Assembly (NCBI GenBank): GCA_023434365.1
Contig: JAEYSV010000011.1
Span: 1 to 64,000 of the forward strand
Reading direction: 5' to 3'
Source of the DNA: Bacillota bacterium
Lineage (GTDB): Bacteria > Bacillota > Clostridia > Lachnospirales > Lachnospiraceae
Length of the DNA stretch: 64,000 bases
Shown here: positions 43,023 through 52,501 of the stretch, piece after piece
How positions within the stretch are numbered: position 1 is the first letter of the stretch
How the letters are laid out: each line of letters opens with the position of its first letter
Program-made: the position numbers and the translations under genes
Notes under the pieces: model-generated
The model's database searches: none
Told to the model about the DNA's origin: nothing
What the model saw: only the letters and a program-made list of their open reading frames with translations

Positions 43023-44612
43023 TCATCCATACAATTTACGATAAACGATAGGTTTTAATCCAACCGTTTTCTCAAAGGTATGTGTAAAATGTTTCTTATC
43101 GTTATATCCTACCTTATTACAAATCTCGACAACCGATAGATTGGTTTCTCGAAGCAATATCTTGGCTTGCTCCATTCTCACATTCATCAGATATCTGGCA
43201 AACCCATGTTCAGACTCTTTTTTAAATAATGCACTGAAGTAGGCAGGACTTAAGCCTACTTGCTCACTTACCTCTTCTAAGGTAATCTGCTCACTATAAT
43301 GACTTTGAATATATTGTTTGGCAATGCGAATTGGCCTTACCGTATCCTGCTTTCTGGCATAGAGCATTTCTTCCATGATGCTACTCTCAAAGCGAAGAAG
43401 TGCCTCGAATAACTCCTCCATCGATTTGCTGTGATGACACTGCTTTATAAACTCCAGCAAAACAGACGAATTCGAGGGAATATCTAACCGCATGGCAAAC
43501 ATTTCCCCAGCTGACTTTACTACCTCTAATACTTCCCATCCCTGTGCATTTACCGTTTCCATCACTGACTGTTTTAGTTCCCCAATCGCCGATTTCAATT
43601 CCTCCGTACTAATCATCTCGAGTGCATGATTCATGTTCCTATCATATTTATCTAACAACTTCTGTTCGTATAATGCTGGTTTTGCTTCTCCAAACTCAAT
43701 TAATTTGCCGGTTCCCTCCATAAGCCGTTCCATGACAGCCTGCCTCGCTTCCATGAGTGATTCCTGCAATTCCTTAGGAGATGTGACAAGCTTTCCAAGT
43801 CCAAAGGTGAACTCCACTTCGCCTAAAAGATTCGTTTGCGCCTCCATCTGATTTAGACAACTGCGAAGCATTTTGCGAACCTCTTCCCTTTGCTTGGGTG
43901 CATAGTTCATGACGCCATAGACATACGCTTCGCTTGGCATTATGACCCATTCATAGCAGTACTTATCTAAGCTAGTATCAATGATCTTACTTAACTTCTC
44001 CCAGATAATCTCGATTGCCATCTCACTGACTTTTCCTTGTGTATAGTCAAGCTTCACGCAAAAGCCCTGGTAGCACCCCGGCTTTACCTGCCAATGATAT
44101 TGCCCCCTTATTATCTCCTCGGTTAACAATATTTCTTTTTTATCTAATAACTCCTGAATCAGAACACGGCGTAGCTTGATCATGTCTTTTTCTCTGCCCT
44201 TTTTCATCGTTTCCGATTCTTCCAGTGTTTTTCGATTCTCTTCAATCAGCTCTTTGATCTTCGTAAGTGTATCGGTCAATTCCTTTTTATTGATTGGTTT
44301 TAGCAGATAATCACCCACCCCATACTTGATGGCAGTTTGCGCATATTCAAAATGAGCGTATCCACTGATAATAATCATGTAAACATTCGGACATAATTTT
44401 CTTGCTCTTTCAATTAGCTCCAGCCCATTGCAACCTGGCATACGAATATCCGTAATCAGAATATCCGGTGTTTCGTATCTAATTAACTCAATTGCCTGTA
44501 ACCCATTCGATGCAGTCCCAATAATCTGCATATTTAGAGCGTCCCAGTCAACCAGTGCTTGGATTAACCTGCAAACACGTTCCTCGTCATCTGCTATGAC
44601 TACTTTTATCAT
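43023..44612 (-). CDS. YesN-type response regulator with AraC domain
   Basis: The start is the ATG at 44612 (MIKVVIADDEERVC) behind GGGGGAAG. The receiver domain shows DDE near residue 8, ITDIRMPG with the phospho-acceptor Asp, and a conserved Lys in LLKPINK. A long linker precedes two AraC helix-turn-helix motifs near the C-terminus (QITLEEVSEQVGLSPAYFSA and CNKVGYNDKKHFTHTFEKT). It probably activates the sugar importer operon upstream in response to the YesM-type kinase. Confidence 0.92.
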   Translation of the reverse strand: MIKVVIADDEERVCRLIQALVDWDALNMQIIGTASNGLQAIELIRYETPDILITDIRMPGCNGLELIERARKLCPNVYMIIISGYAHFEYAQTAIKYGVGDYLLKPINKKELTDTLTKIKELIEENRKTLEESETMKKGREKDMIKLRRVLIQELLDKKEILLTEEIIRGQYHWQVKPGCYQGFCVKLDYTQGKVSEMAIEIIWEKLSKIIDTSLDKYCYEWVIMPSEAYVYGVMNYAPKQREEVRKMLRSCLNQMEAQTNLLGEVEFTFGLGKLVTSPKELQESLMEARQAVMERLMEGTGKLIEFGEAKPALYEQKLLDKYDRNMNHALEMISTEELKSAIGELKQSVMETVNAQGWEVLEVVKSAGEMFAMRLDIPSNSSVLLEFIKQCHHSKSMEELFEALLRFESSIMEEMLYARKQDTVRPIRIAKQYIQSHYSEQITLEEVSEQVGLSPAYFSALFKKESEHGFARYLMNVRMEQAKILLRETNLSVVEICNKVGYNDKKHFTHTFEKTVGLKPIVYRKLYG

Positions 44613-44760
44613 GATGCTTCCCCCATAATCCACGTATTTTGTCTATAGTCAAGCGGATATTCGCATTCCGCTTTGCTACATGCTTATAATCTATGTATAC
44701 TTTACCATATTATCGTAATTTTGTCATTAATCGTAAAACCTGTCGCCATCAACATGATGT

Positions 44761-44784
44761 GAAAAGGCGCCGCAATGCGGCGCC
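44761..44784 (-). terminator. Strong terminator
   Basis: A perfect GGCGCCGC-AAT-GCGGCGCC hairpin followed on the minus strand by TTTTC closes the importer operon after the binding-protein gene. Confidence 0.8.
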
Positions 44785-44840
44785 TATATAAATAAATCAA
44801 TGGAGATTATTATGTCATTATTGTAACATTGATAAACCAA

Positions 44841-45758
44841 TTATTTCTTTGTTAATACAGATACACCAGTGTCTACCACTTTACCACCAAGTTTTTCTCC
44901 ATCAAGAGCCTGCACGCAAGCTTCTACACCTTTTGAACCCATTACATCAGGATTCTGAGCCATTGTACAAAGTAAGAATCCATCATTGATTAAACTCATG
45001 ATTGCATCGGATTTGTCAAAACCTACACCAATGATTTCAGTTTTGCCAGCAGCTTTGATTGCATTACCAGCACCAGTTGTAGAACCTTCGTTACATCCAA
45101 AGATACCAACAACACCCTGAGTAATATAGTTTTCAGCGATACTTTGAGATTTGGCTGCATCGCCTTCTCCATACTGAGTTTCTAAGATTGTAAATTTGCT
45201 TCCTTCAAATGCACTTCGGAATCCTTCTTCACGACTAACGCAAGAAGCGGTTGCTGCATTTACATTGATGATACCGATATTGCCTTCTGTTACGCCTGCT
45301 GCTGTTAATGCTTTTAACATTTCATCGCCTGCTGTCTTACCAGCTGCTTTGTTATCTGTAGAGAAAGTTGCTTCTGCTTCAACATTGGCTGGAGAGTCAA
45401 CATAGATGATCTTCACGCCTTTATCTTTTGCTTCTGTTAAAGCGGAAGAGATGGCATCTGGACCATTGGCAGCTACCATAATCGCATCATATCCACCTGC
45501 TACCGCGTTGTTTACACATTCAATCTGTTGCGCATCGTCTTTTGTATTAGGAGCCATAAAGGTAACTTCCACCTTTAACTCTTTAGCCTTCGCTTCAGCA
45601 CCCTCTTTTAAAGTAACCCAATGCTGGTCAATGGAATCCATCGTAATCAATGCAATCTTAGCTCCATCCCCCGATGTTGCTGAATTGTTATTGGAACACC
45701 CAACCACTGTGCCTAAGCACAATACCAAACAACATAATAACGCTACTACTTTTTTCAT
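44841..45758 (-). CDS. Sugar ABC transporter substrate-binding lipoprotein
   Basis: The 305-residue protein has a type II signal peptide ending in VVGC and the ribose-binding-protein fold (Peripla_BP_4): ALITMDSIDQHWVTLKEGA, DAIMVAANGPDAI, VIYVDSP-like IIYVDSPAN, and GIFGCNEGST. It captures a simple sugar or related small molecule outside the cell and delivers it to the permease encoded next to it. The exact ligand cannot be told. It is last in the ATPase-permease-binding protein operon. Confidence 0.9.
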   Translation of the reverse strand: MKKVVALLCCLVLCLGTVVGCSNNNSATSGDGAKIALITMDSIDQHWVTLKEGAEAKAKELKVEVTFMAPNTKDDAQQIECVNNAVAGGYDAIMVAANGPDAISSALTEAKDKGVKIIYVDSPANVEAEATFSTDNKAAGKTAGDEMLKALTAAGVTEGNIGIINVNAATASCVSREEGFRSAFEGSKFTILETQYGEGDAAKSQSIAENYITQGVVGIFGCNEGSTTGAGNAIKAAGKTEIIGVGFDKSDAIMSLINDGFLLCTMAQNPDVMGSKGVEACVQALDGEKLGGKVVDTGVSVLTKK

Positions 45759-45769
45759 AACTCATCCTC

Positions 45770-46798
45770 CTAAATAATCTTTTTTTGTTTAACTTTGCCT
45801 ACTTTACCGTTACGTACAACTACATCTAATAGTACTGCTACAACAACGATAATCCCAATAACGAGGCGTTGAATTCCTACTTGTGCTCCAATCATATTCA
45901 GTCCGTTCTCTAGTGTCTGCCAGATAGCTGAGCCTGCCAATGTACCAAGCAAAATACCAGTACCTCCAAGTGGTGATACTCCTCCGATAACACCTGCCGC
46001 AACACCATACATTTCGTACATGTTACCTGCTTCCATGTTACCCATACCTGCTTGTGCACATAAAATCAAACCAACAATGGCAGAGCAAAAAGCACTTACC
46101 AAATATGCTTTTGTCGTTGTGGCTACTACATTCACTCCAGAAAGTTTTGCTGCTTCTACATTCGAACCAATAGCATAGATATGTCGTCCGGATTTTGTCT
46201 TCGAAAGGATAAAGAAGAATATAACAAACAACAGCATTGCGATCCAAAATGTGTTGTAGATGCCTAGTGTTTTACCGTAATAAAAATAATTTTGAAAATT
46301 ATCAGCGGAACCTTTCCCTATAGCGGAAGCAATTGCATCCGTATTACGGTTTCCATTTACCATATATGCAACTCCTCTTGCTACAAACATCGTACCTAAG
46401 GTTGCAATAAATGGTGGTAATTTGAATTTGCCGACTAAAATGCCATTTAATACTCCAAATATCATACAGATCGCGATGGTTAGTATAATCGCAATCACAG
46501 GATTGACTCCACTAACCATTAACGTTGCAGATACCATGGCACTCATACCAACAACCGAACCAATGGAGAGGTCAATATTGCCTGTAATCAATACGAAACT
46601 CTGTCCAATGCCGATTAACAGATACTTCGACATGGAACGTAACAGATTCAGATTATTCTGGCTTGAAAATACGGTTGTATTAATCAATCCAAATGCTACG
46701 TAAATCACAATTAATCCTGCGAAGGCGGTTAGCGCACCTCCCATTCCACGAATCTCAAGGAATCGCTTTATACGACTTTTCTTCTCCCCACTCATCAT
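45770..46798 (-). CDS. Ribose-type sugar ABC transporter permease
   Basis: A 342-residue, eight-to-ten-helix permease of the BPD_transp_2 family. Typical segments are VLITGNIDLSIGSVVG, NGNRNTDAIASAIGKG and GGVSPLGGTGILLGTLAGSA. It forms the membrane channel with the RbsA-type ATPase. The ATG overlaps the stop of the ATPase gene, indicating coupling. Confidence 0.92.
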   Translation of the reverse strand: MMSGEKKSRIKRFLEIRGMGGALTAFAGLIVIYVAFGLINTTVFSSQNNLNLLRSMSKYLLIGIGQSFVLITGNIDLSIGSVVGMSAMVSATLMVSGVNPVIAIILTIAICMIFGVLNGILVGKFKLPPFIATLGTMFVARGVAYMVNGNRNTDAIASAIGKGSADNFQNYFYYGKTLGIYNTFWIAMLLFVIFFFILSKTKSGRHIYAIGSNVEAAKLSGVNVVATTTKAYLVSAFCSAIVGLILCAQAGMGNMEAGNMYEMYGVAAGVIGGVSPLGGTGILLGTLAGSAIWQTLENGLNMIGAQVGIQRLVIGIIVVVAVLLDVVVRNGKVGKVKQKKII

Positions 46799-48324
46799 CC
46801 GGCCTCCTTACGATTTTCTTCTTGTTTCATCTTATTCTCAAATGCAGTTGCTAGCGTTAATATCTGGTTCTGTGTTGCCTCCTTGGTTTCTAATTCTCCG
46901 GTAATCCTGCCATCGCACATAACAATGATTCGGTCGGCAATACCAAGTATCTCAGGCATCTCGGAAGAGACAAACATTACTGCAATTCCCTGTTGTTTAA
47001 GTTGATTCATTAAGTTATAGATCTCTACCTTGGCTCCAACATCAATTCCTCTCGTTGGCTCATCAAAAAGAATCACTCTGGAATTACGCGCCAACCATTT
47101 GCCAACGACAACTTTCTGCTGATTCCCCCCGGATAACGTTGCTGCATCAACCTCTACTCCAGGTGTTTTTATGTACAGATCCTTGACTGCCTTATCACAA
47201 AGATCATTCTCTTTCTTCTTATGAATCACTCCTATTTTGTTACTTACCAAATCCAGATTTGGAAGAGCAAGATTCTGTCTGATACTTAGCTTCGTACAAA
47301 GTCCATCTCGTTTTCGATCCTCCGGCACCAGTACAATTCCACTCTTAATTGCATCCATCGGACAAGTAATGCGTACTTCCTGCCCGTCTATATAGATAGC
47401 TCCACTTTCTTTTGGGTCAGCGCCAAACACTGCTCTGGTCGTCTCGGTTCTTCCCGCTCCCATCAGCCCAGCAAACCCAACAATCTCACCTTCATACAAG
47501 GAAAAGTTAATATCCCGTACCATTTTCCCTGCGTTAAGATTCTTTACCTCAAAAACCTTCTTACCTTTTTTGCACTCTACTCTTGGGAACTTTTCTTTGA
47601 TTTCACGCCCCACCATGTAAGAAATGATATCGTTCATCGTCATCTCAGAAAATTGTCCCTCCGTTATGTATTCCCCATCCCGCATAATCGTGACGCGGTC
47701 AGTGATATGTTGCAACTCTTCTAATCGGTGTGAAATATAAACGATTCCACAGCCTTGTTCTTTTAACTGGCGAATAATTCTGAATAACTCCTCAATTTCC
47801 TTTGACGTCAATGCCGAAGTTGGCTCATCCATTATCAGTATTTTCGCATTCATTGACAGCGCCTTAGCTATCTCAATCATTTGCTGCTTAGATACCGGTA
47901 AGTCTCCTACCGTTTGCCTTGGATTAATATCAATCCCAAGTTCAGCTAAAATTTTGTGAGCCTCAGCCTCCATCTCGGAATTTTTCAAACAAAAGTTAGC
48001 ACTCTTTTCTCGGCCCAAATACATATTTTCTGCAACAGTTAGATGCTTGCACATATTTAATTCCTGATGAATAATCGCTACCCCTACCTGCAATGCTTGC
48101 TTTGGTGTCAGGTCTCCATGCTCTTTGCCGAAGATCTCCATCCGCCCGCTATCTCTCGTATACACCCCACTCAATATTTTCATTAAAGTGGATTTGCCTG
48201 CGCCGTTCTCACCAAGCAGAGCCATCACTTCACCCGCTCGCAGCTCAAAGCGAACGTTATTCAGTGCCTTTACCCCTGGAAATGATTTATTAATATTTTC
48301 CATGTAGACAATCACTTCATTCAT
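46795..48324 (-). CDS. Ribose-type sugar ABC transporter ATPase
   Basis: The two-domain ATPase (RbsA/MglA type) has Walker A LGENGAGKST in the first half, signature VSKQQMIEIAKAL and Walker B LIMDEPTSAL. The second half has the usual variant P-loop GLMGAGRTE, LSGGNQQK and LFDEPTRGID. It energises sugar import. I choose the ATG at 48324, with GGAG six bases upstream, over an in-frame GTG at 48336. First gene of the importer operon; regulated probably by the AraC-type response regulator downstream. Confidence 0.92.
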   Translation of the reverse strand: MNEVIVYMENINKSFPGVKALNNVRFELRAGEVMALLGENGAGKSTLMKILSGVYTRDSGRMEIFGKEHGDLTPKQALQVGVAIIHQELNMCKHLTVAENMYLGREKSANFCLKNSEMEAEAHKILAELGIDINPRQTVGDLPVSKQQMIEIAKALSMNAKILIMDEPTSALTSKEIEELFRIIRQLKEQGCGIVYISHRLEELQHITDRVTIMRDGEYITEGQFSEMTMNDIISYMVGREIKEKFPRVECKKGKKVFEVKNLNAGKMVRDINFSLYEGEIVGFAGLMGAGRTETTRAVFGADPKESGAIYIDGQEVRITCPMDAIKSGIVLVPEDRKRDGLCTKLSIRQNLALPNLDLVSNKIGVIHKKKENDLCDKAVKDLYIKTPGVEVDAATLSGGNQQKVVVGKWLARNSRVILFDEPTRGIDVGAKVEIYNLMNQLKQQGIAVMFVSSEMPEILGIADRIIVMCDGRITGELETKEATQNQILTLATAFENKMKQEENRKEAG

Positions 48325-48474
48325 TACTTTCTCCACCTGTCTTTTGGGAATTGTATTACTTCACGCTTCTAATACCATTATAACAATGATTTTTTGTGCG
48401 AATAGGGTGGTTTTTTTAATTTTTGAGGTGGTTTTTTATCTATTTTTCACAATGATTAGGTTCGCAATTGCTAG

Positions 48475-48844
48475 GCGCCCGCTTAGGTTGTGGTGTTTAT
48501 CACATTTAGGATAAGAAAGAGTTTCGCTAGCGAAACTCATGCGCTGACGCGCTGTCACGATAGTGACAAACTTCCATATGCGCGTCATGTGCATCCCCCG
48601 GAGGGTTTTATTTCATAGGACGTACTTTGCTATGAAATAAAATAAGAGCATGTAAATGATTAATCCATCAGAGACACGTTCGCACTCGGTTGTCGCTCAT
48701 AGCGGCACGTAAGGTTGTGACAGATTGTCATCTGCCACAACCTAAATGCCGATGGCGACAAAACGGTCTCTTTATGGATTAATCATTTACATGCTCTTTA
48801 ATTATAGATTATGACGTGATAAACATTCTAGTTTTTGTGGGCGC
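48475..48844. repeat. 370-bp nested palindromic element
   Basis: Outer arms GCGCCC (48475) / GGGCGC (48844) and TGTTTATCAC (48494-48503) / GTGATAAACA (48816-48825) enclose a series of hairpins. These include a perfect 20-bp palindrome (48519-48538), TGTCAC-GATA-GTGACA nested in ATGCGC...GCGCGTCATGTGCAT, and a 13-bp pair at 48606/48642. A 155-base near-complete hairpin with perfect 25-bp arms (48644-48668 and 48774-48798) follows. It is more GC-rich than its surroundings and has no coding frame. A structured RNA or a non-autonomous mobile element is likely. Confidence 0.7.
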
Positions 48845-49003
48845 TTATTGGAATTTTACGACTGGATTGTGTAGTTGGTAAGGTTTATCTTACAATTTGC
48901 TCTCGATGTTTGATTCTTAATGTTTATCACTAATGTTCATTTCTCAATGTTTGTTCTTAATGTTTGTTCTTAATGTTGTTGCCTCACTGCTGATATTTCT
49001 TAT

Positions 49004-49672
49004 TTAATACTCTTTCTTATCTATAACCCGAGTACTTATTACTAATGAGATAACTAGGCTTATCAGATAGAGGATGACTCCATACACGGCAATTAAAACA
49101 GGGCTCATGTTTGTCAAATCTGTGAGCAAATCAAGAATTACTTTAGCAATCCCATTATTGCCACCTACTTGCTTTTCACTTAGATTAACGAGAACTGCAA
49201 TGGAGCCAGAAAAGATCGCTACCACTCCAATTAGTACAATTTTACCTTTATCATAACCAAACTTGAATTGAAATGGTAAAATAATAAACTGAAACAGCGC
49301 CAGAACACCTGCAATTGCTGTGGATGCCATGATAAATTCCATGTGATTATCACGCATGATAACTAGTACAGCCGCCGTCGATACGGCCCATCCGATTAGA
49401 CAAGATAACTGCGAAAACCAATACTTTTCGACCACGTAAGTCCTTCTTTCGATTGGAAAACACATCAAAAACGTGATACTATGGTCCATTTCATCATGTG
49501 CCATTGTATTTAATGCAAACATGGAGGTCATTAATGTAATATAAACTACAACAAAGGAAGCCATATCTTCTCCACCTAACAAAGTAAACAACATAATCAT
49601 CGCTGCAATAACAAATAACAGCTTTCTATTTTGCATCATAATTCGAATATCTTTTATTAATAATCCCTTCAT
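49004..49672 (-). CDS. ABC-2 type permease of GntR-linked transporter
   Basis: A 222-residue protein with six hydrophobic segments, resembling small ABC-2 permeases of the YtrC/BcrB type. It overlaps the ATPase gene by four bases. In comparable Ytr-type operons such permeases export peptide antibiotics or handle cell-wall stress. Confidence 0.8.
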   Translation of the reverse strand: MKGLLIKDIRIMMQNRKLLFVIAAMIMLFTLLGGEDMASFVVVYITLMTSMFALNTMAHDEMDHSITFLMCFPIERRTYVVEKYWFSQLSCLIGWAVSTAAVLVIMRDNHMEFIMASTAIAGVLALFQFIILPFQFKFGYDKGKIVLIGVVAIFSGSIAVLVNLSEKQVGGNNGIAKVILDLLTDLTNMSPVLIAVYGVILYLISLVISLVISTRVIDKKEY

Positions 49673-50520
49673 ACGCGTTCTCCTTTCGCCATCATGAGCA
49701 TTACATCATCAATTCTTCCTTTTTCTATTACTACACTAGGATAATTATCAAGATAAAATTGCTTTTGATCTGTTAATAAGCTGTATCCAAAACTCTCCCT
49801 TTTTTGGAAGACAATATACCGTTTATCTATTTGATTAAATTGCTTCTCCTCCACTTTAATCATGCCATAATTCGATAAAATGACATCATTATCTTCGTGC
49901 ATTACAATCTTACCATTTTGCATGAAATATAAGTCATCGCATAACCCTTCAAGATCCGTGGATATATGGGAACTAATCAAGATGGAACGCCCTTCTACTT
50001 CCATATAACTTCGCATCTCATCAATTAGATCGTTACGAACAATAGGATCAAGTCCAACGGTAGGCTCATCCAGAATTAACAGTCTTGCATCATAGCTCAT
50101 AGCGACAAGTAGCTTGAACTTAGCCTTCATACCAGTTGAAAAATCCTTAATCATTTTTTTAGAAGGTATACCAAACTCCTTACATTTTCTTTGAAAACGG
50201 TCTTCTCGAAAACTGGGATACATTGCTCTCATAATTCGTGTTACATCATTTACTGTTAAAACATTAGCAAATGTACTTTCAGCAAGTACAACACCAATTG
50301 CTTCTTTATCTTGCACTGTTAAATCCGTATGCTTTTTCCCGAAAACCTCAATCTCACCACCATCAATATGAATCAGTCCTAAGATTGATTTGAACATTGT
50401 ACTTTTCCCTGCACCATTGGCTCCAATTAGTCCGGTCACACAATTTTCTGACACTTGTAACGAACTATCCATATGAAAATCATTATAGTCTTTCTTTACA
50501 TTGTCTAATTTTAACATCAT
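49669..50520 (-). CDS. ABC transporter ATP-binding protein, YtrB-like
   Basis: The 283-residue subunit has Walker A LIGANGAGKST near residue 32, a Walker B LLILDEPTVGLD and an H-loop SSHIS. It follows the GntR gene by two bases and precedes the permease. This arrangement and size match the YtrB/BcrA group of exporters. Confidence 0.88.
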   Translation of the reverse strand: MMLKLDNVKKDYNDFHMDSSLQVSENCVTGLIGANGAGKSTMFKSILGLIHIDGGEIEVFGKKHTDLTVQDKEAIGVVLAESTFANVLTVNDVTRIMRAMYPSFREDRFQRKCKEFGIPSKKMIKDFSTGMKAKFKLLVAMSYDARLLILDEPTVGLDPIVRNDLIDEMRSYMEVEGRSILISSHISTDLEGLCDDLYFMQNGKIVMHEDNDVILSNYGMIKVEEKQFNQIDKRYIVFQKRESFGYSLLTDQKQFYLDNYPSVVIEKGRIDDVMLMMAKGERV

Positions 50521-50522
50521 AC

Positions 50523-50894
50523 TTACTCCTCCATAATCAACTCAAATAACTCTCTAATCTCTTTATCCTTCATTCCTATCGCTCTACCTGCTCTTATGGC
50601 TGATTCCATCTGGCTTTCCACATCTTTGCGCTTTTCCTCGAGTAAAAGATTCGGATTTCCTTTTGCGATGAAACTTCCTTTACCATGTACCGTAACAATG
50701 AACCCCTCTTCTTCGAGCAAATCATATGCCTTCTTAACGGTAAGCGCACTGATTTTCAGCTCTTTGGCAAGCCCTCGTACAGATGGCAGTATTGATTCCT
50801 CGATTAAGGAACCCTCCATTATCATGGATTTTATCTGTCCTACAATCTGCTCATATATCGGTTCCATGGACGAATTATTGATAATCAGCTTCAT
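50523..50894 (-). CDS. GntR-family regulator, YtrA type
   Basis: The 123-residue protein has an N-terminal GntR winged helix (YEQIVGQIKSMIMEG, then LPSVRGLAKELKISALTVKKAY) and only a short C-terminal dimerisation part, as in the YtrA subfamily. YtrA-type repressors control the ABC genes that follow them and respond to antimicrobial or envelope stress. AGGAGG precedes the start, and the promoter upstream carries clear palindromic operators, so autoregulation is likely. Confidence 0.9.
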   Translation of the reverse strand: MKLIINNSSMEPIYEQIVGQIKSMIMEGSLIEESILPSVRGLAKELKISALTVKKAYDLLEEEGFIVTVHGKGSFIAKGNPNLLLEEKRKDVESQMESAIRAGRAIGMKDKEIRELFELIMEE

Positions 50895-50918
50895 AGTATT
50901 CCTCCTTGTATTGCAAAC

Positions 50919-50947
50919 AGTATATAACAGTGTTTAACTGTTGTCAA
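50919..50947 (-). promoter_or_regulatory. Promoter and GntR operators
   Basis: Minus strand -35 TTGACA (50942-50947), 17 bases, -10 TATACT (50919-50924). The spacer contains AACAGT-TAAAC-ACTGTT, and further AACAGT/ACTGTT half-sites lie on both sides. These are strong candidates for binding by the YtrA-type repressor. Confidence 0.8.
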
Positions 50948-50978
50948 CTGTTTTATACTGTTATACTTAGCAATTTCC

Positions 50979-51100
50979 TATATGATTAGGGCGTCAAAAG
51001 CCCTTCAGAAACTATGCCTTGCATCACGATTCACAAACAGAATTGTGCAAATTGACGAACTATAATTTTAATAAGGGCTTTTGACGCCCTAATCCTATAT
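50979..51100. mobile_element. MITE-like repeat, complete copy
   Basis: About 122 bp bounded by inverted repeats; 21 bp (ATTAGGGCGTCAAAAGCCCTT) match perfectly at both ends. The interior has no coding capacity and holds AATTGTGCAAATTGAC, which is shared with the copy at 22962-23045. No transposase is seen in the window. Confidence 0.75.
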
Positions 51101-51103
51101 CAT

Positions 51104-51145
51104 AAAAAGGCAATGCGAGAGTATTTGCTCTAATCGCATTGCCTT
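51104..51145 (-). terminator. Rho-independent terminator
   Basis: Perfect 12-bp arms (AAGGCAATGCGA with TCGCATTGCCTT) followed on the minus strand by TTTATG. It ends the aminotransferase operon. Confidence 0.8.
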
Positions 51146-51201
51146 AATGAATTTATATATAATTCGAGTTCGACTTCGATACGTGCAGGCTACTGTTCTC
51201 C

Positions 51202-52413
51202 CTAATCAATCTCCTTTATCGTCTCAAGGATAATTCCATATGCCTTATCGCAGTCTTCCTTTGTTAGTATTAATGGTGGAACCATACGAATAATACTCGT
51301 TCCAATCGATGTAACTAATAACTTACGTTCAAAGCATCCATGTTTCACCTTCGCAGCAACTGGTGCATCAAACTCTACTCCAACTAAGAGTCCTTTCCCA
51401 CGTACCTCCTTTACGTGAGGCAGGGTTTTGAGTTTTTCGGTAAAATAGTCCCCCATCTTCGCGGCATTTTCTGCAAGATTCCTATCAAGAAGTTCCTTAA
51501 TCTGTGCATAGGCTGCTGCGCAACATACAGGGTTCCCACCATAGGTCGTTCCATGGGCGCCTATGTCAAATGCTCTCGCCACTTCCTTCGTAGCACAGAC
51601 CGCACCAATTGGCATTCCACCTCCCATTGCCTTCGCCATCGATACGATGTCTGGCTTAATGTTGTAATCTATGTATGCCATCACACTTCCAGTCCGACAC
51701 CATCCAGTTTGCACCTCATCTAAGAGTAGGAGGATGCCCATTTGGTCACAAAAGGTGCGAATTCCCTGCATAAACTCTAGTGTAGCTGGGTGTACTCCAC
51801 CCTCTCCTTGCACCGGCTCAATCATAATGGCGATTGTATCCTTAGTACAAGCATCTTTAAACGATTGCAAATCATTATACTCTGCATAAGTAAATCCAGG
51901 CAGAACAGGTTTGAACCCATTTTGCAATCCACTATCCGGTTGTCCGGTGGCAGAAACAGAACCATAGGTTCTACCATGAAACCCATTTTTGGCTGTTACA
52001 ATATGGTATTTATCTGGTCCATACTTATCTACCCCATATTTTCTTGCCATCTTAATCATTGCTTCATTGGCTTCTGTCCCGGAATTCTGATAAAAGATTT
52101 TATCCATTCCAATCGTTTCGCAGATTAACTTAGCAAGAATTGCCTGCGGTATGGTATACGGATAATTAAACGTATGCAAAAGACACTCTGCCTGTTCTTT
52201 AATTGCTGATACGACCTTTTCATTACAATTACCCGCACTATTTACTGCAATACCCGCATAAAAGTCCAGATATGGTTCCCCCATTTCATCATAAAGATAC
52301 ATCTCTTTCCCTGTCTCTGCAATAAAATCAAGCCGTTCGTAAGTATCAATCATATACTCACTAACGATGGATTTGATCTCCTCTGCCGACATATTTATCT
52401 CACTTAACCTCAT
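51202..52413 (-). CDS. Class III aminotransferase, ArgD-like
   Basis: The 403-residue PLP enzyme shows QNSGTEANEAMIKMAR, KNGFHGRTYGSVSATG, the aspartate of LLLDEVQTGWCRTG and the Schiff-base lysine in DIVSMAKAMGGGMP. It resembles acetylornithine/ornithine aminotransferases, which move an amino group from an N-acetylated or free omega-amine to 2-oxoglutarate. It lies at the end of a gene set for 4-aminobutyrate metabolism, so a polyamine or gamma-amino substrate is possible. GGAGGG precedes the start. Confidence 0.85.
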   Translation of the reverse strand: MRLSEINMSAEEIKSIVSEYMIDTYERLDFIAETGKEMYLYDEMGEPYLDFYAGIAVNSAGNCNEKVVSAIKEQAECLLHTFNYPYTIPQAILAKLICETIGMDKIFYQNSGTEANEAMIKMARKYGVDKYGPDKYHIVTAKNGFHGRTYGSVSATGQPDSGLQNGFKPVLPGFTYAEYNDLQSFKDACTKDTIAIMIEPVQGEGGVHPATLEFMQGIRTFCDQMGILLLLDEVQTGWCRTGSVMAYIDYNIKPDIVSMAKAMGGGMPIGAVCATKEVARAFDIGAHGTTYGGNPVCCAAAYAQIKELLDRNLAENAAKMGDYFTEKLKTLPHVKEVRGKGLLVGVEFDAPVAAKVKHGCFERKLLVTSIGTSIIRMVPPLILTKEDCDKAYGIILETIKEID

Positions 52414-52501
52414 TCTAATCCCTCCAATTCCATAATACTAGCATGTCATTCGCATTCTCATCTCTTTAAATCAAAACATTCATAACTCTTCAAAACAAAC
52501 A

